In this document: piece by piece, positions 1 to 9,154 of the stretch
Numbering within the stretch: position 1 is the first letter of the stretch
Layout of the letters: each line of letters opens with the position of its first letter
Origin: CAJBLF01 sp964542965
GTDB lineage: Bacteria; Patescibacteriota; Gracilibacteria; Absconditabacterales; Absconditicoccaceae
DNA length: 38,268 nt
Assembly (NCBI GenBank): GCA_964542965.1
Contig: CAZIVH010000009.1
Span: 1 to 38,268 of the forward strand
Direction: 5' to 3'
Translations under genes and position numbers: made by a program
The notes under the pieces: generated by a model
The model's input: the letters and a program-made list of their open reading frames with translations, nothing else
Told to the model about the DNA's origin: nothing
The model's database searches: none

Positions 1-14
1 AAACAAAAACAAAA

Positions 15-680
15 ATGGCAGAGACCAAAACAGCTGCAAAAGCAGAACCAAAAGTAACTAAACCAGCTACTCCTGCGAAAGCGGCAGCACCAAAGAAAGT
101 GAACAAAGACGAAATGATGCAGAAACATCAGCAGATGGTACAATTTGTACAGAACATGTTAGGCAACATCGAAAATGACATGAAAAGAATCAGACTTACC
201 TTGAATCAATTAGCGAAATTCGATCCTGAAAACCCTGAAAGCGTAGAGCATAAGGAAGCTGAACAAGCTATGGGAGCCGAGGAGCTCAAGACGTACTCTG
301 AAGAGAATGCAGAAGTGGTAGAAGGAAAATTCGATGGATACTTCATGATCGGTGCAGACCAGAAAAAATATCCGGTGCCGTTGAACTACTCAAGCAAGAC
401 CAAATTAGTCCCTGGAGATTATCTTAAGCTCAAGATATTGGAAGACGGAAAATTCATTTATAAACTAATCCAACCGGTAGAAAGGAAACACGTCAGAGCG
501 ATCCTTTCCAAGACTGATGATAATAAATTCGTAGCGATTACCGACGATGGAAAAAACTACTTCCTCAACCAGGCCGCAGTTACTTTCTTCAAAGGAAAAG
601 CAGGAGATGAATTATATATCTTAATCAACGACAAAGAAGATATGAGTTTCGCAGCAATCGAAGCGATCATCAAAAAATAA
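15..680 (+). CDS. conserved protein of unknown function, 221 aa
   Basis: The reading frame is ATG to TAA with no internal UGA. Residues 1-30 are an Ala/Lys/Pro-rich, probably disordered tail. Residues 31-75 look helical. The remaining two thirds alternate short strands and turns (for example GKFDGYFMIGADQKKYPVP and VERKHVRAILSKTDDNKF), suggesting two small beta-barrel-like units. There is no signal peptide or membrane segment, so it is probably cytoplasmic. It resembles proteins of unknown function I associate with CPR genomes, but I can name no domain. About ten glycines are all GGN, which, with a strong terminator 28 nt downstream, fits a well expressed gene. Only 14 nt of A-rich leader lie in the window and no Shine-Dalgarno is visible. 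Confidence 0.8.
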   Translation: MAETKTAAKAEPKVTKPATPAKAAAPKKVNKDEMMQKHQQMVQFVQNMLGNIENDMKRIRLTLNQLAKFDPENPESVEHKEAEQAMGAEELKTYSEENAEVVEGKFDGYFMIGADQKKYPVPLNYSSKTKLVPGDYLKLKILEDGKFIYKLIQPVERKHVRAILSKTDDNKFVAITDDGKNYFLNQAAVTFFKGKAGDELYILINDKEDMSFAAIEAIIKK

Positions 681-707
681 GGTGTTTAGACTAGAACATA
701 GGAAACG

Positions 708-729
708 GGGTGCTGTGAGCACCCTTTTT
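708..729 (+). terminator. rho-independent terminator after the 221-aa gene
   Basis: A perfect 7-bp stem (GGGTGCT / AGCACCC) with a 3-nt loop is followed by five T residues, 27 nt after the TAA stop. Confidence 0.85.
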
Positions 730-879
730 GTGTATTTGAAGCCAAAAAACACTAAAGAAGTGTAAATAATAAGGATATTCTTGAAAAATTCTTTGATTTT
801 CCTTGTATTTTCAATTCCTAATATATACACTTCATCATAGATAAATGAATCTAAACAAAAAGGTTTATCATGGATACAC

Positions 880-972
880 ATGAATACAACAGCTTGTAGA
901 CAAGCTAAAACCTACAAAAGAAGAAATCAACGAGATACGTGATTATTATCTCATGCACAGATAAAGAAATAA
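880..972 (+). CDS. possible 30-aa basic peptide
   Basis: The frame is ATG to TAA with one UGA read as Gly. The product is basic (many Lys and Arg) and resembles nothing I know. No Shine-Dalgarno is present. The only support is its place between two terminators, with its stop 29 nt before the second. The same bases form hairpins, so a non-coding RNA is an equal alternative. Confidence 0.15.
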
Positions 973-1001
973 TAGGCAAAAAAATATCTTCTCTACACAG
1001 C

Positions 1002-1027
1002 AAAAAGACCGAAAAATCGGTCTTTTT
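1002..1027 (+). terminator. strong intrinsic terminator
   Basis: The sequence is a perfect 11-bp inverted repeat (AAAAAGACCGA / TCGGTCTTTTT) with an AAAA loop. It is symmetrical enough to work in both directions. No clear gene precedes it, which is why a short RNA is suspected upstream. Confidence 0.85.
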
Positions 1028-1033
1028 GTCTTA

Positions 1034-1098
1034 CACCCGGGTGCTATGGTTGCAAAAATAGCTTATTAAGCTAAATTACAAAAGCTTCCACCCGGGTG
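1034..1098. promoter_or_regulatory. paired GC-rich palindromes, possible operator
   Basis: The exact palindrome CACCCGGGTG occurs at 1034-1043 and again at 1089-1098, both followed by C. The repeats are 55 bp apart, about five helical turns. Between them lies AGCTTATTAAGCT (1060-1072). Such GC-rich perfect palindromes stand out in this AT-rich DNA. They lie 73-137 bp before the comFC start, so a dimeric regulator acting on comFC is possible; a mobile repeat is the alternative. Confidence 0.35.
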
Positions 1099-1170
1099 CA
1101 AACTTTGTCCTAATTTTGTCCATTTTTTTCTTTTTTTGCTAATATATACTTGCGACTGACTTTAGATTTT

Positions 1171-1941
1171 ATGAACTTTATGAGCATTATAGATTACTTA
1201 TTTCCCAGAGAATGTATCGTCTGTTCAGAACCATGAGCATATCTTTGTAAATCATGCAAAAAAAAATTACAGCCGCATCCGGAGATCTGCCCTATATGTC
1301 ACAGGTTTTCGGCTGATTACAAGGTTTGCATGAATTGTAGATCAGAGAAAAGTTTTGTTTTGGAAGGGATTATCATCCCCTTCAGATACGATAGCCTGCT
1401 CAAAAAGCTCATCATGAAGCTCAAATACTTCCATAAGAAAGATATCGGATGATTTCTCGTCGAAAGACTCGCTATTGCACTCCAAGCCAACGAAACTTTT
1501 CAGAGACAAAGAAAAAGTGATCAGGGACAAGGAAATAGGTACAAGGAAGAAAAAAAACATGACCATGTCCCAAGTCCCAAATCCCTAATCACACGGATTC
1601 CAAGTCATTGGTATAGGGAATATTTTATCAAAGGGTACAACCAATCCAAAGTCCTAGCAAAAAGATTGAGTGAAATAACGGGAATCCCTCGAGTAGAACT
1701 AGCCAAAAAAAAGAGACACACCAAGACACAAGCGAGTCTGAATAGAGAATGAAGGCTAAAAAATCTACAAAACGCATTTTCTCTGATTCCAGATCTCAAA
1801 ATCAAAGGCAACGAAACTATCCTCATAATCGACGACATCACGACGACCTGATCGACAATCAATGAACTTGCAAGACTCATCAAGTCAGCATATCCAAACA
1901 CAAAAATCCGATGAGCGGTTCTTTGAAGACATTTAGGATAA
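1171..1941 (+). CDS. comFC: ComFC-type amidophosphoribosyltransferase-like protein
   Basis: The 256-aa frame runs ATG to TAA through six UGA codons read as Gly. The N-terminus has a double zinc ribbon with CxxC pairs at Cys15/18, Cys26/29, Cys40/43 and Cys53/56. A type I phosphoribosyltransferase fold follows, with the family motif KGYNQSKVLA and the PRPP-binding loop ILIIDDITTTGST at about 217-229, whose Gly227 is UGA. Members of this family are needed for DNA uptake during natural transformation in several bacteria; the exact biochemical step is not settled. The linker between zinc ribbon and PRT core (about residues 105-145) is Gln/Lys-rich and longer than usual. A second in-frame ATG lies at 1180. 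About 40% of its glycines are UGA, which fits low expression. Confidence 0.88.
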
Positions 1942-1965
1942 TTTTTATAAAAAAGTCAACTAAAT

Positions 1966-1989
1966 AAGGGCGTAAACAGCGCCTTTTTT
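1966..1989 (+). terminator. probable terminator after comFC
   Basis: An imperfect hairpin (AAGGGCG / GCGCCTT with a bulge) runs into TTTTTT, 25 nt after the comFC stop. The T-run overlaps the -35 box of the next promoter. Confidence 0.6.
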
Positions 1990-2016
1990 GACAAAAAAAA
2001 CAATTCAGACTATAAT
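1988..2016 (+). promoter_or_regulatory. consensus sigma-70-type promoter
   Basis: TTGACA (1988-1993) and TATAAT (2011-2016) match both consensus hexamers with a 17-bp spacer. Transcription would start near 2023, giving a leader of about 32 nt before the ATG at 2055. Confidence 0.85.
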
Positions 2017-2054
2017 AGTCATAGACCAAAAACTTTATTACTTAGCATATAACA

Positions 2055-3623
2055 ATGGCAGACCAAACAACACCAACAACTCCTCCAGCACAAGATCTAC
2101 AAATCAATCTTGAGGAAGCGCAAAAAGCGGAAAACACAACAACATCAGCTATAGAGACAGCACAACCTGAACTAGATCTCAGCCTAGATCTCAATTTGCC
2201 GGAAGCGCCAAAAACAGATGATCGGCTCAAGGCGGAAGACGAAAAGAATCAGGAAACACCAAAAACAGAAGAAATAAAAATAGAAACAGAAGAAGCGAAA
2301 CCGATGGAAAAAAAAGAAGAAATACCGACCCCCGTCATCGAGGATCTGTTCACAGACATGCCAGTCGCCGAAAGCATTCCAATGGAAAGAACTACTTCAA
2401 TAGCGGAAGAAAAACCAAAAACAGAAGAAATACAAGAAGAAAAAACAGAAAAAGAAATTTCAGCAATCCCAGAACCGGAAAAAGTCGAAGAGGTCAAAAC
2501 GGAAGAAATTCCCGTACAAGAAACAACACCATCTACGAGTATCGAAGAGGTCACGGTTCCCGTAGCAAAAATAGAAGAAACAATGCCGCAAACACTGCAG
2601 TCAGATATAAAAATCATCGACGCCTTGGAAGGACATGCAAGCGCATGAGGATTGTCTCCAGAAGCAGTAGTGAAAGTCGAAACAGCACCCGTAGAAACAC
2701 CTAAGACATTTGATCTTGATGCTATGCTCGGCACCACACCTTCTACAACCTCAGCTAATGAACGCCTTGACTTGTCCTCGACAGTGGGTAAAGGAGAATT
2801 TGAAACAGGAGCTCAAATTACGCCGGCACCAATCGAAACACCTACAATTCCAAATATAATGCCTACGCCGGAATCTGCTACTATCCCCGTTCCGTCTCCT
2901 GCATTCACTATACCTACAACACAAACGCAAGTATCTGCACAAGCAATGCCACAAGTGATCATCCCTGCCAAGAAGACATCAGGAGTGAAAGCCTTGCTCT
3001 TCGTCGTACTCTTTGCAGCATTAGGATTTACGACATACTTCATTATCCAGACGATGTATCCTCTGGAGATGGGAAAACTCTTTTGAGGAGGAGATACCGA
3101 TCAGATGCATGCAAGCGAAGAAGTAGTAATAGATACATGAATCAATCTAACAGGAGAAACGGAAATGATGACAGGAGAAAATACAGAAGAAAGCACAGGA
3201 AATATGGAAGAAATGGAGAGTTATGGGGAATTGGACAATCTAGGCACAACTACACCGGAAGGAACAGAGGAAGATACCGACCTAAGCAAATTAGCCGATT
3301 ATGTAAACAAAGGAAATGATCTTCGAGATCAAGGGAAAACGCTCAACAACAATACCATCATCAAATACGGACTCTACATCAGTAAAAAAGCTACTGATCT
3401 TTTGGAAAGGATTGCAAAAGGAGAAGAAATAAATAATTTAAGTTGATACTTTGCACAATTTGACAAATATATAGAACAACTCGAAACATTGATGAATGGT
3501 GCAGATCAAACAGTAAGCAGCCAAGAAGTTTCATCTCCCGCCGTAGAACCTACGAATGAGACAGCAACAGAGCAAACAGAGCCAATTCCAGCACCAACAA
3601 CCAATCCGTTCGTCGCAGAATAA
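2055..3623 (+). CDS. low-complexity single-pass membrane protein, 522 aa
   Basis: The frame runs ATG to TAA through several UGA codons, including 2646-2648 and 3084-3086. About 300 N-terminal residues are very acidic and rich in Glu, Thr, Pro and Lys (recurring PKTEEI-like phrases), so probably disordered. One transmembrane helix follows at about residues 310-335 (LLFVVLFAALGFTTYFIIQ). The rest is a Glu/Thr-rich segment with a short helical part at about 410-480. With no signal peptide and a long N-terminal tail, an N-in/C-out topology is likely. I recognise no family. It has its own consensus promoter, and its last 68 nt overlap the start assigned to the recombinase gene. Confidence 0.8.
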
Positions 3624-4530
3624 ATCTTTTTTCAAAAATAAAGTTTCTTCCACCACCATCAGTGCATTGCTCGAAAAGTTCATGTACTATTTGCAATATG
3701 AAAAAAATGCAAGCCCAAAAACCAGAGAGAATTATAGTCTTTGGCTCAACAGATTTTTGGAATTCGTAGGCGATATCGACGTAAGCAAAATCAATCGTAT
3801 GCAACTCCTCGACTATAGGATGGCGCTGCACAAAAATGGATTGAACGTAAAGACGATAAATTACCACATAGTCGCCATCAGAGCATTCCTGAGATTTGTC
3901 TTAAAAAACGATATCGATTGCATGAGTCCGGATAAATTGGAATTAGCAAAAACGCCACCAAGAGAGGTGAATTATCTCGACGAAAAAGAAATCGGGAAAA
4001 TACTCGCAGCTCCACTGGAATATACCAAAAACGATCTGCAGCAAACAAGGGATTTCGCAATACTGCAATTTCTCTATGGAACAGGACTCAGAGTAACGGA
4101 ATTGATTTCTCTCCAAAAAAAAGACATCAAACTGGATTCCCATCAATTTTCGGTTGTCGGAAAATGATCCAAGATCCGCTCCGTCTTCTCAACCAAAAAC
4201 GCCATCGACGCATTGAAAAAACGGAACGATCTAAGACACGACTCTTCTCCCTACCTTTTCATCAGTCTTTCCAGAAACGGTTTCGGCGAACATCTGAGCA
4301 GAAACAGTATCGAAGAGCTTGTTAGAAAATATGCGAAATACGCAGGTATCGAAAAAAAAGTAACACCACACACGCTCAGACATAGTTTCGCTACGACACT
4401 GATCAAGAAATGAGCCGACATCAGAGCCGTACAGACACTTCTCTGACATTCATCGATCACAACGACCCAAATTTATACACACGTAGATGACAAGCATTTA
4501 CAGAAAGTGCATGATTTACTGGAAGACTAA
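3556..4530 (+). CDS. xerC: tyrosine recombinase of the XerC/XerD type
   Basis: The 324-aa frame reads through UGA codons. An N-terminal SAM-like core-binding domain (about 34-125, with SPKTRENY) precedes the catalytic domain. Catalytic residues are visible: Arg179 in GTGLRVTEL, His272 and Arg275 in HTLRHSFAT, His298 in LLGHSS and nucleophile Tyr307 in TTTQIYTHV. Gly297 of LLGH is UGA. Xer enzymes resolve chromosome dimers; in CPR genomes a single Xer often serves, so C versus D cannot be decided. The first 33 residues are Gln/Ser-rich and are encoded inside the 3' end of the preceding gene, so the true start may lie downstream. A later ATG at 3682 would cut the first helix. An integrase of a mobile element is less likely, since no att sites or cargo are seen. 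Confidence 0.88.
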
Positions 4531-4552
4531 GCACCACTATTTCAGCATGTAT

Positions 4553-4580
4553 TCGTTTAGTCGTTTTATCGTTTAATCAT
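4553..4580 (+). repeat. CGTTT-type intergenic repeat, copy 1
   Basis: TCGTTTAG is followed by TCGTTTTATCGTTTAATCAT, ending exactly at the start codon of the DUF333 lipoprotein. The 20-nt core is identical to the copy before enolase and nearly identical to the copy before ychF. Confidence 0.75.
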
Positions 4581-5063
4581 ATGTTCATGAAAAAGTTTCT
4601 TTGGACACTTCTGTTGTTTGCAATACTATGAGGATGCATACGAGGGATCAAACAAAAGTCTGATCGATTGGACTTTTGACCAACAAGAAACGAAACAGAA
4701 AGCTGAGTGACAATAGCGAATCCTACTTCCATATATTGTCTCGACAACGGAGGAAAACTCGAAATGAGGAAAAACAATAAAGGACAATACGGAGTCTGTC
4801 TCTTCGAAGAAAACAGGCAATGCGAAGAACGAGCATTGATGCATGGCGATTGCCCTATGGGCGGCGTGAACATCACCGGTTATGAAAATGACGCAGAAGT
4901 CTATTGCGTCATCGCAGGAGGAGAATTGAGCGGCGTCGGGACACCTACGCCAATGTGCAAAAGAGTGGACGGAACCCGATGCAATGCACAAGCAAACCTA
5001 GACGGCGACTGCCCTGACCAATATGATCCCGAACCTAACGCAGGCAACGTAGAAACACCATAA
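4581..5063 (+). CDS. lipoprotein with two DUF333-like domains
   Basis: The 160-aa frame runs ATG to TAA with three early UGA codons. The N-terminus is a lipoprotein signal: MFMKK, a hydrophobic run, then a lipobox ending at Cys19 (AILGGC). A DUF333 domain lies at about 47-91, with the family's NPxSxYC start, GGKLEMR and cysteines at 53, 73, 81 and 91. A second, diverged copy lies at about 104-144 (Cys109, 126, 134, 144) and lacks the NPxS start. DUF333 occurs in putative haemolysin-like lipoproteins, but its function is unknown. The product is probably anchored on the outer face of the membrane with disulfide-stabilised repeats. MKK at 4587 is an alternative start. Confidence 0.82.
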
Positions 5064-5070
5064 CAAGTGT

Positions 5071-5106
5071 TTCATCGTTTAGTCGCTTAAATGTTTCATC
5101 GTTTTA
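5071..5106 (+). repeat. CGTTT-type intergenic repeat, copy 2
   Basis: TTCATCGTTTAGTCG and then TTTCATCGTTTTAG repeat the same CGTTT-based unit as before several start codons. Here the copy lies after a stop codon, between convergent genes, and shows the unit in a degraded form. Confidence 0.55.
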
Positions 5107-6234
5107 GAAAATAACCGTAAAATCTCAGCCGATTGTTCATTGAACAGTCGGTTTTTTCAATAGAATCTGAACATCATATTCACCTACACGGCCATTGCCT
5201 TGGATAGTATAGAATCTATCTGCGATTTCTTGAGGAAAATGAAATTGATATTCGAGATAAGGATAGATTGCTCCGGTCATAGTACGGAAGAGATTAGTAG
5301 CCCCAAACGAAAGACGAAGTCAGGTATATAGTGAAGGAGTAGAAAGGATATAAGAGAAACTATCATCATCGATATCATCAGCTTGTGCAGAGACAACATT
5401 GTGCAAAGGAATATGAGAACCATTATCTATAGGAGTAAATGCATAAGCCGAATTTGTACCAATATTGATTTCTCCTCACGCATTGATGATGGATTCCCTG
5501 AACGCATTATCGTGATATCCATCGACTTGCATACCGCTATAATAGAAGACATTGATCGTAGGGAAGATTTTGAAACTTTCGCCATTGTATAATCATTCCA
5601 TGGACCGCGAAACGACGATATCATCATAAAGTCCATCACCATCTGGATCGCAATTAGCACCAACAGCACTAGAGCAAAGGTCAGAGGCAGGAACTCATCA
5701 GAAACCGGTTTGGATCTTTGGAGGGAATCTTATGATACCGGTAATAGGAGCGGAGGACAAGGGAGAATAGAGAGATCATCACGTATAATATGATTGAGCG
5801 CCCGTAGTAGCATCATATCCTAGCAAGAATGTTTCTAAATACGTATATCAAAGCTGATTGTAATCATCGCTATTGTCAACAGAATCAGAAAGCATCGGAT
5901 CCGTATTCCCCATGCCAGGCGAAGGTATCGTAGAAGTCCTGGAATCGATATTTCGGATGAATCACTGATGGGTTCATCACAAAAGTTCAGGAGTGTAATC
6001 GCTCAATGGGCCATACCCCGTCGATCATAAAAAACCTCATGATCAGACAAATCCCGGCGATCTGTATCTCAGACTCAGTTCAGCTCTCTCTATCGCGGAA
6101 AGCGCTCCATAATACGCCATATGATATTGCTGCACCGTTCACAAATTCTGCATAAACGGGAAAAAGACAGAATATACACTGACCAATATTCCTATCGCGA
6201 CGATGAGAAGAACTAGCGTGAAGACTAAGAACAT
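5104..6234 (-). CDS. PilX-like single-pass membrane protein
   Basis: The 376-aa frame runs ATG to TAA through many UGA codons. It starts with a transmembrane segment (FLVFTLVLLIVAIGILVSVY) at residues 2-21. The segment after it, YYGALSAIERAELSLRYRSP at about 42-61, resembles the conserved start of PilX-type minor pilus proteins, in which a hydrophobic helix is followed by an Ala/Glu helix. The rest is Gly/Ser/Thr/Asn-rich and probably beta-structured and extracellular, with an Asp-rich stretch (DPDGDGLYDD) like a calcium-binding loop. A prepilin-like gene lies upstream on the same strand, which supports a pilus link. The last codons overlap the terminator of the convergent lipoprotein gene. 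Assignment to pili is inference. Confidence 0.6.
5129..5157 (+). terminator. terminator of the DUF333 lipoprotein gene
   Basis: A 10-bp stem (CCGATTGTTC / GAACAGTCGG, one G-T pair) with a 3-nt loop is followed by TTTTTT on the plus strand. It lies inside the 3' end of the convergent minus-strand gene. Confidence 0.8.
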
Positions 6235-6287
6235 ATTTTGAAACAGGGATATGGGACCTGGAACCTGGAACGTGTTCCCTAAAAGTT

Positions 6288-6755
6288 TTATAAGTCTATA
6301 TTCGGTGCACCGCAAATATTGCAATAAGCGAATGAGTGAGAATAACTATTTCCGCATTCCTTGCATTTTACCTTGAGTCTTTCTCCGCAAGCAATGCAAC
6401 AGACATATTCTTTGGGGTTCAACGTATTGCAATTGTAGCATTGGACAAGATTAGAAGCGCATGCTTCTCTCCGAGGGATTCTGTCTTTTTTATACGAGAT
6501 TGGTCTAATCAAAAGATACAATGGCAATCCTACAATAGGCGTCAATAGAGTCACCAAAAGTATGCTAATGATTTGAAGGCTAGAACTGCTAGTTCTATGG
6601 ATAATGTCTTTTGTAGTCCAGATGATAGCGACCACCCACAAAAAGATAAAGAAGATCACTATAATGTTTATTCGTAAAGCGACTCCACTTGTTTCAAACA
6701 AAGAAGATAAGCTCCGAGTGGATTTATCGAGCACGACACCTACACCAGTATCCAT
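6288..6755 (-). CDS. membrane protein with C-terminal double zinc ribbon
   Basis: The 155-aa frame has no UGA. Two transmembrane helices lie at about 29-47 and 61-84. A cytoplasmic tail then carries four CxxC pairs (Cys106/109, 120/123, 131/134, 145/148), a double zinc ribbon of the DZR type. Such proteins often act as adaptors or sensors, but this one's role is unknown. I chose the ATG at 6755; a TTG at 6773 would add six residues. It lies between RelA/SpoT and the PilX-like gene on the same strand, with 53 nt to the latter. Confidence 0.75.
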   Translation of the reverse strand: MDTGVGVVLDKSTRSLSSLFETSGVALRINIIVIFFIFLWVVAIIWTTKDIIHRTSSSSLQIISILLVTLLTPIVGLPLYLLIRPISYKKDRIPRREACASNLVQCYNCNTLNPKEYVCCIACGERLKVKCKECGNSYSHSFAYCNICGAPNIDL

Positions 6756-6809
6756 AGTTTTACCGATTAACAATTAAAAATTAGAACATATAATATATAC
6801 ATAAATTTT

Positions 6810-6848
6810 TTCATTCTCCATTCTCCATTTTCCATCTTTCATCTTTTA
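6810..6848. repeat. short-period CATTCTC-type repeat
   Basis: TTCATTCTCCATTCTCCATTTTCCATC-like units of 7-8 nt recur in tandem with drift between the relA stop and the zinc-ribbon gene. It resembles other AT-rich short-period repeats in this window and has no coding sense. Confidence 0.5.
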
Positions 6849-9065
6849 TTATGATATTTTCTTCTTGACCACTTTTAGGGAATCATCGAATTTTTTCAAG
6901 CTATTAAGAAGGAATGCTATCTTGCCGGGATTGGCGAATTCAGTTTCAAAAGCAAAAAGGCTCATATTTTCCATAAGATTTTTCATCGTAACGTTAAGCA
7001 CAGGAATATGGAGATCGTTGAAGATCTTCATCATACCGATGATATTTCATTGTTTGCTCGATACTTTAAGTTCTATCCGAATCTTATATATCGTATCAGG
7101 CTGTCATGCTCGATGCGCTTCCAAAAGTTTATCGAAAGACATAGTCTTGATCCCTCTGCAGTCCACAGTATGGATTCTAATACCATCTCTTCATGTCTTA
7201 GCGATGATTTTCTCTCATGGCTTAGGTTTACACTCATGACAGAAATAATAATTGATCAACGTGTCTCCATCTACCACGACTGCAAGATTTTCCTTGAGAT
7301 TTTTCAAATCACGTTCTACGAGTTTAGGACCGACATAAGACTGCTCTTTTTGTGCAGCGACCTCTTTGGGATAGACGGATTTTATGAGTTGAGAATAGGT
7401 CTCTTTTTTATCAAGAATAGCTATTAATTTTTTTTCAATTTCATCCTTAGAGTATTTTTTACTGATCTGATCTCATGTAGAATGGAATAAAGGCAAGGAA
7501 AAGAGTTTCAGATGTTTATTGAGCTCTATAATCGCTTGAGCAAGGAATTGATCCTTCTGTTCACTCCTAAGGAATTTTATGAGGTTGTTCTTAGCTCCAG
7601 ACGTATGAAGGAATTCCAATCGATGTTTATTGGCAGCATACTTGTTCTTGAAAGTATTGATCTTGATGACATCTCACGTCTGAGGGACATAGCTGATAGG
7701 TTTTATTTCCCCATTGACGATAGCATTTTTGAAAGACAATCAGATATCGCTATGCACAGCGAAAGCAAAATCCAATACTGTACTACCGACAGGCAACTCA
7801 ATAACATCTCCTTGAGGGGTATACAAAAAGATACGCTTTTCCAATATCTCTATATTCAATTCTTTTTTGAACTGTTCCTTGTCATCAAGTGATTTATAAT
7901 TATGCACGATATCCTGGAGTTTTTTGATCCATTCACTCTGTTGTTCAGAAACCTTTACGGGAGCATTGTGTTCCATATAGGCAAAATGCGCAGCAACTCA
8001 AAATTCAGCGATATCATCCATTTCATGTGTTCTGATCTGTATTTCTGTAGGAAAACGGAACATCCCAAGTACCGTCGTATGGATACTTTGATATCCGTTG
8101 AATTTAGGAACAGCAATATAATCTTTGATCTTCTTGATCAACGGCGTATAATATTTATGGATAATTCCAAGCACCATATAACAATCGCTCACCGTATTGG
8201 TGATAACTCTATACGCAAGCAAATCCATGACATTGCTGATCTCTGTCGTCTTGTATCTCTTCTGGAGTTTCTCAAAAACTCTGTACGGACTTTTGATCCT
8301 ACCTTTTACCTCGAAATCCTCTATTCATTCTTTATGGAGAAGATTGGTCAAAATTTTGATACCTCTTTCGGTATATTTTTCTCACTCGCCGAAATATTTT
8401 TTTAGATAATCGAAAATATCATTGAACGCCTCCTCCTCCAAGACCTTGAATGATCAGTTCTCAAGATACAATTGATAATGATAGAGTCCAAGCCTTTTGG
8501 CAATAGGCACATATATTTTCATGGTCTCTTGTGCTATTTTCGCTCTTTTGGAAGGATTCGGATGATAATGAAGTGTCTGAATATTATGGATACGATCGGC
8601 AAGCTTAACGAAGATTACCCTAAGATCACGAGCCATCGCCAAAAACGTCTTTTTGAGGGTCTCGAGATGTCTGTCTTCTCACTTATATTTGATCTTTGAA
8701 ACCTTGACCATACCTTCACAGAGCTGAGCAACTTCATCGCCGAACTTTTCCTCGATCTCCTTTTGGGTGACATTGCAGTCTTCGATAACATCATGGAGCA
8801 AACACGTCTGAATGGTTTCGAGATCGGGCTTCATATCCATCAAGAATTTCGTAGCTCTCAAAGGGTGAATGATGTAAGGTTCTCCGGAAAGCCTTGTCTG
8901 TCATGCATGTTTTTCGGCAGCATAATCGTATGCTTTTTGGATAAGCGGAATTTGACTTTCAGGAAGGTATTTTTTTGCTCTATGGATAATCTTATCCAAA
9001 AGCTCTTGAGGATCATGTTTCAAGGATTCATAGTCAAAAAATCTCTCTAAGATCTTAATATCCAT
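6849..9065 (-). CDS. relA: RelA/SpoT-type (p)ppGpp synthetase/hydrolase
   Basis: The 738-aa frame runs ATG to TAA; I checked the middle codon by codon for TAA and TAG and found none. Domains in order: an HD hydrolase domain with HPLRATKFLMD and HDVIED (His91-Asp92), followed by VKLADRIHNI; a synthetase domain with YRVITNT, KFNGYQSIHTT (Gly-Tyr-Gln near 324) and IQIRTHEMD; a TGS domain at about 410-440 (YTPQGDVIELPVGSTVLDFA); and a C-terminal ACT-like region (about 677-738). Length and order are those of long RSH enzymes that make and degrade the stringent-response alarmone. Both active sites look intact, so a bifunctional Rel enzyme is likely. It lies 90 nt downstream of the prepilin-like gene on the same strand. 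Confidence 0.93.
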
Positions 9066-9154
9066 CTACTAGAATACAATGCTAAATACTGGATGCTTAA
9101 TGTATAACACAATAAGATTGCTTGTATCGTGTTTCAAGCTTCAGGCTTTGAGTT

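Larger units (their letters stand above)
830..1027 (+). ncRNA. possible structured small RNA
   Basis: Between two terminators lies a region able to fold as successive hairpins: GATAAA/TTTATC (840-869), AGCTTG-TAGA-CAAGCT (891-906), GAGATA/TATCTC (932-952) and the terminal hairpin (1002-1027). A TATACA box at 824-829 could start a transcript of about 190 nt. It could instead be a leader of comFC (start 1171) that ends by attenuation. It matches no RNA family I recognise, and short hairpins are common by chance in AT-rich DNA. Confidence 0.25.
730..1170. other. stretch without a recognisable gene; hairpins, one possible sORF, two palindromes
   Basis: No conserved protein is encoded on either strand. 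The interval holds a possible TATACA -10 box (824-829), a run of small hairpins (840-869, 891-906, 932-952), a perfect terminator (1002-1027), a 30-codon frame (880-972) and two copies of CACCCGGGTG (1034-1043 and 1089-1098) flanking AGCTTATTAAGCT (1060-1072). No tRNA, tmRNA, SRP or RNase P signature was found. A long minus-strand frame at 621-881 overlaps the real gene and terminator and is not credible. Confidence 0.5.

Noticed and set aside
730..1170. tRNA, tmRNA, SRP RNA or RNase P RNA
   Set aside because: No cloverleaf with GGTTCGA-type T-arm, no tag reading frame and no SRP or RNase P core sequence was seen.
2249..2737. A 162-aa Ser/Val-rich frame on the minus strand
   Set aside because: It is the complement of the Glu/Thr-rich low-complexity gene and reflects its codon bias.
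3556..4530. Integrase of a mobile element
   Set aside because: Family features fit a housekeeping Xer enzyme; no tRNA att site, flanking repeats or phage genes are present.
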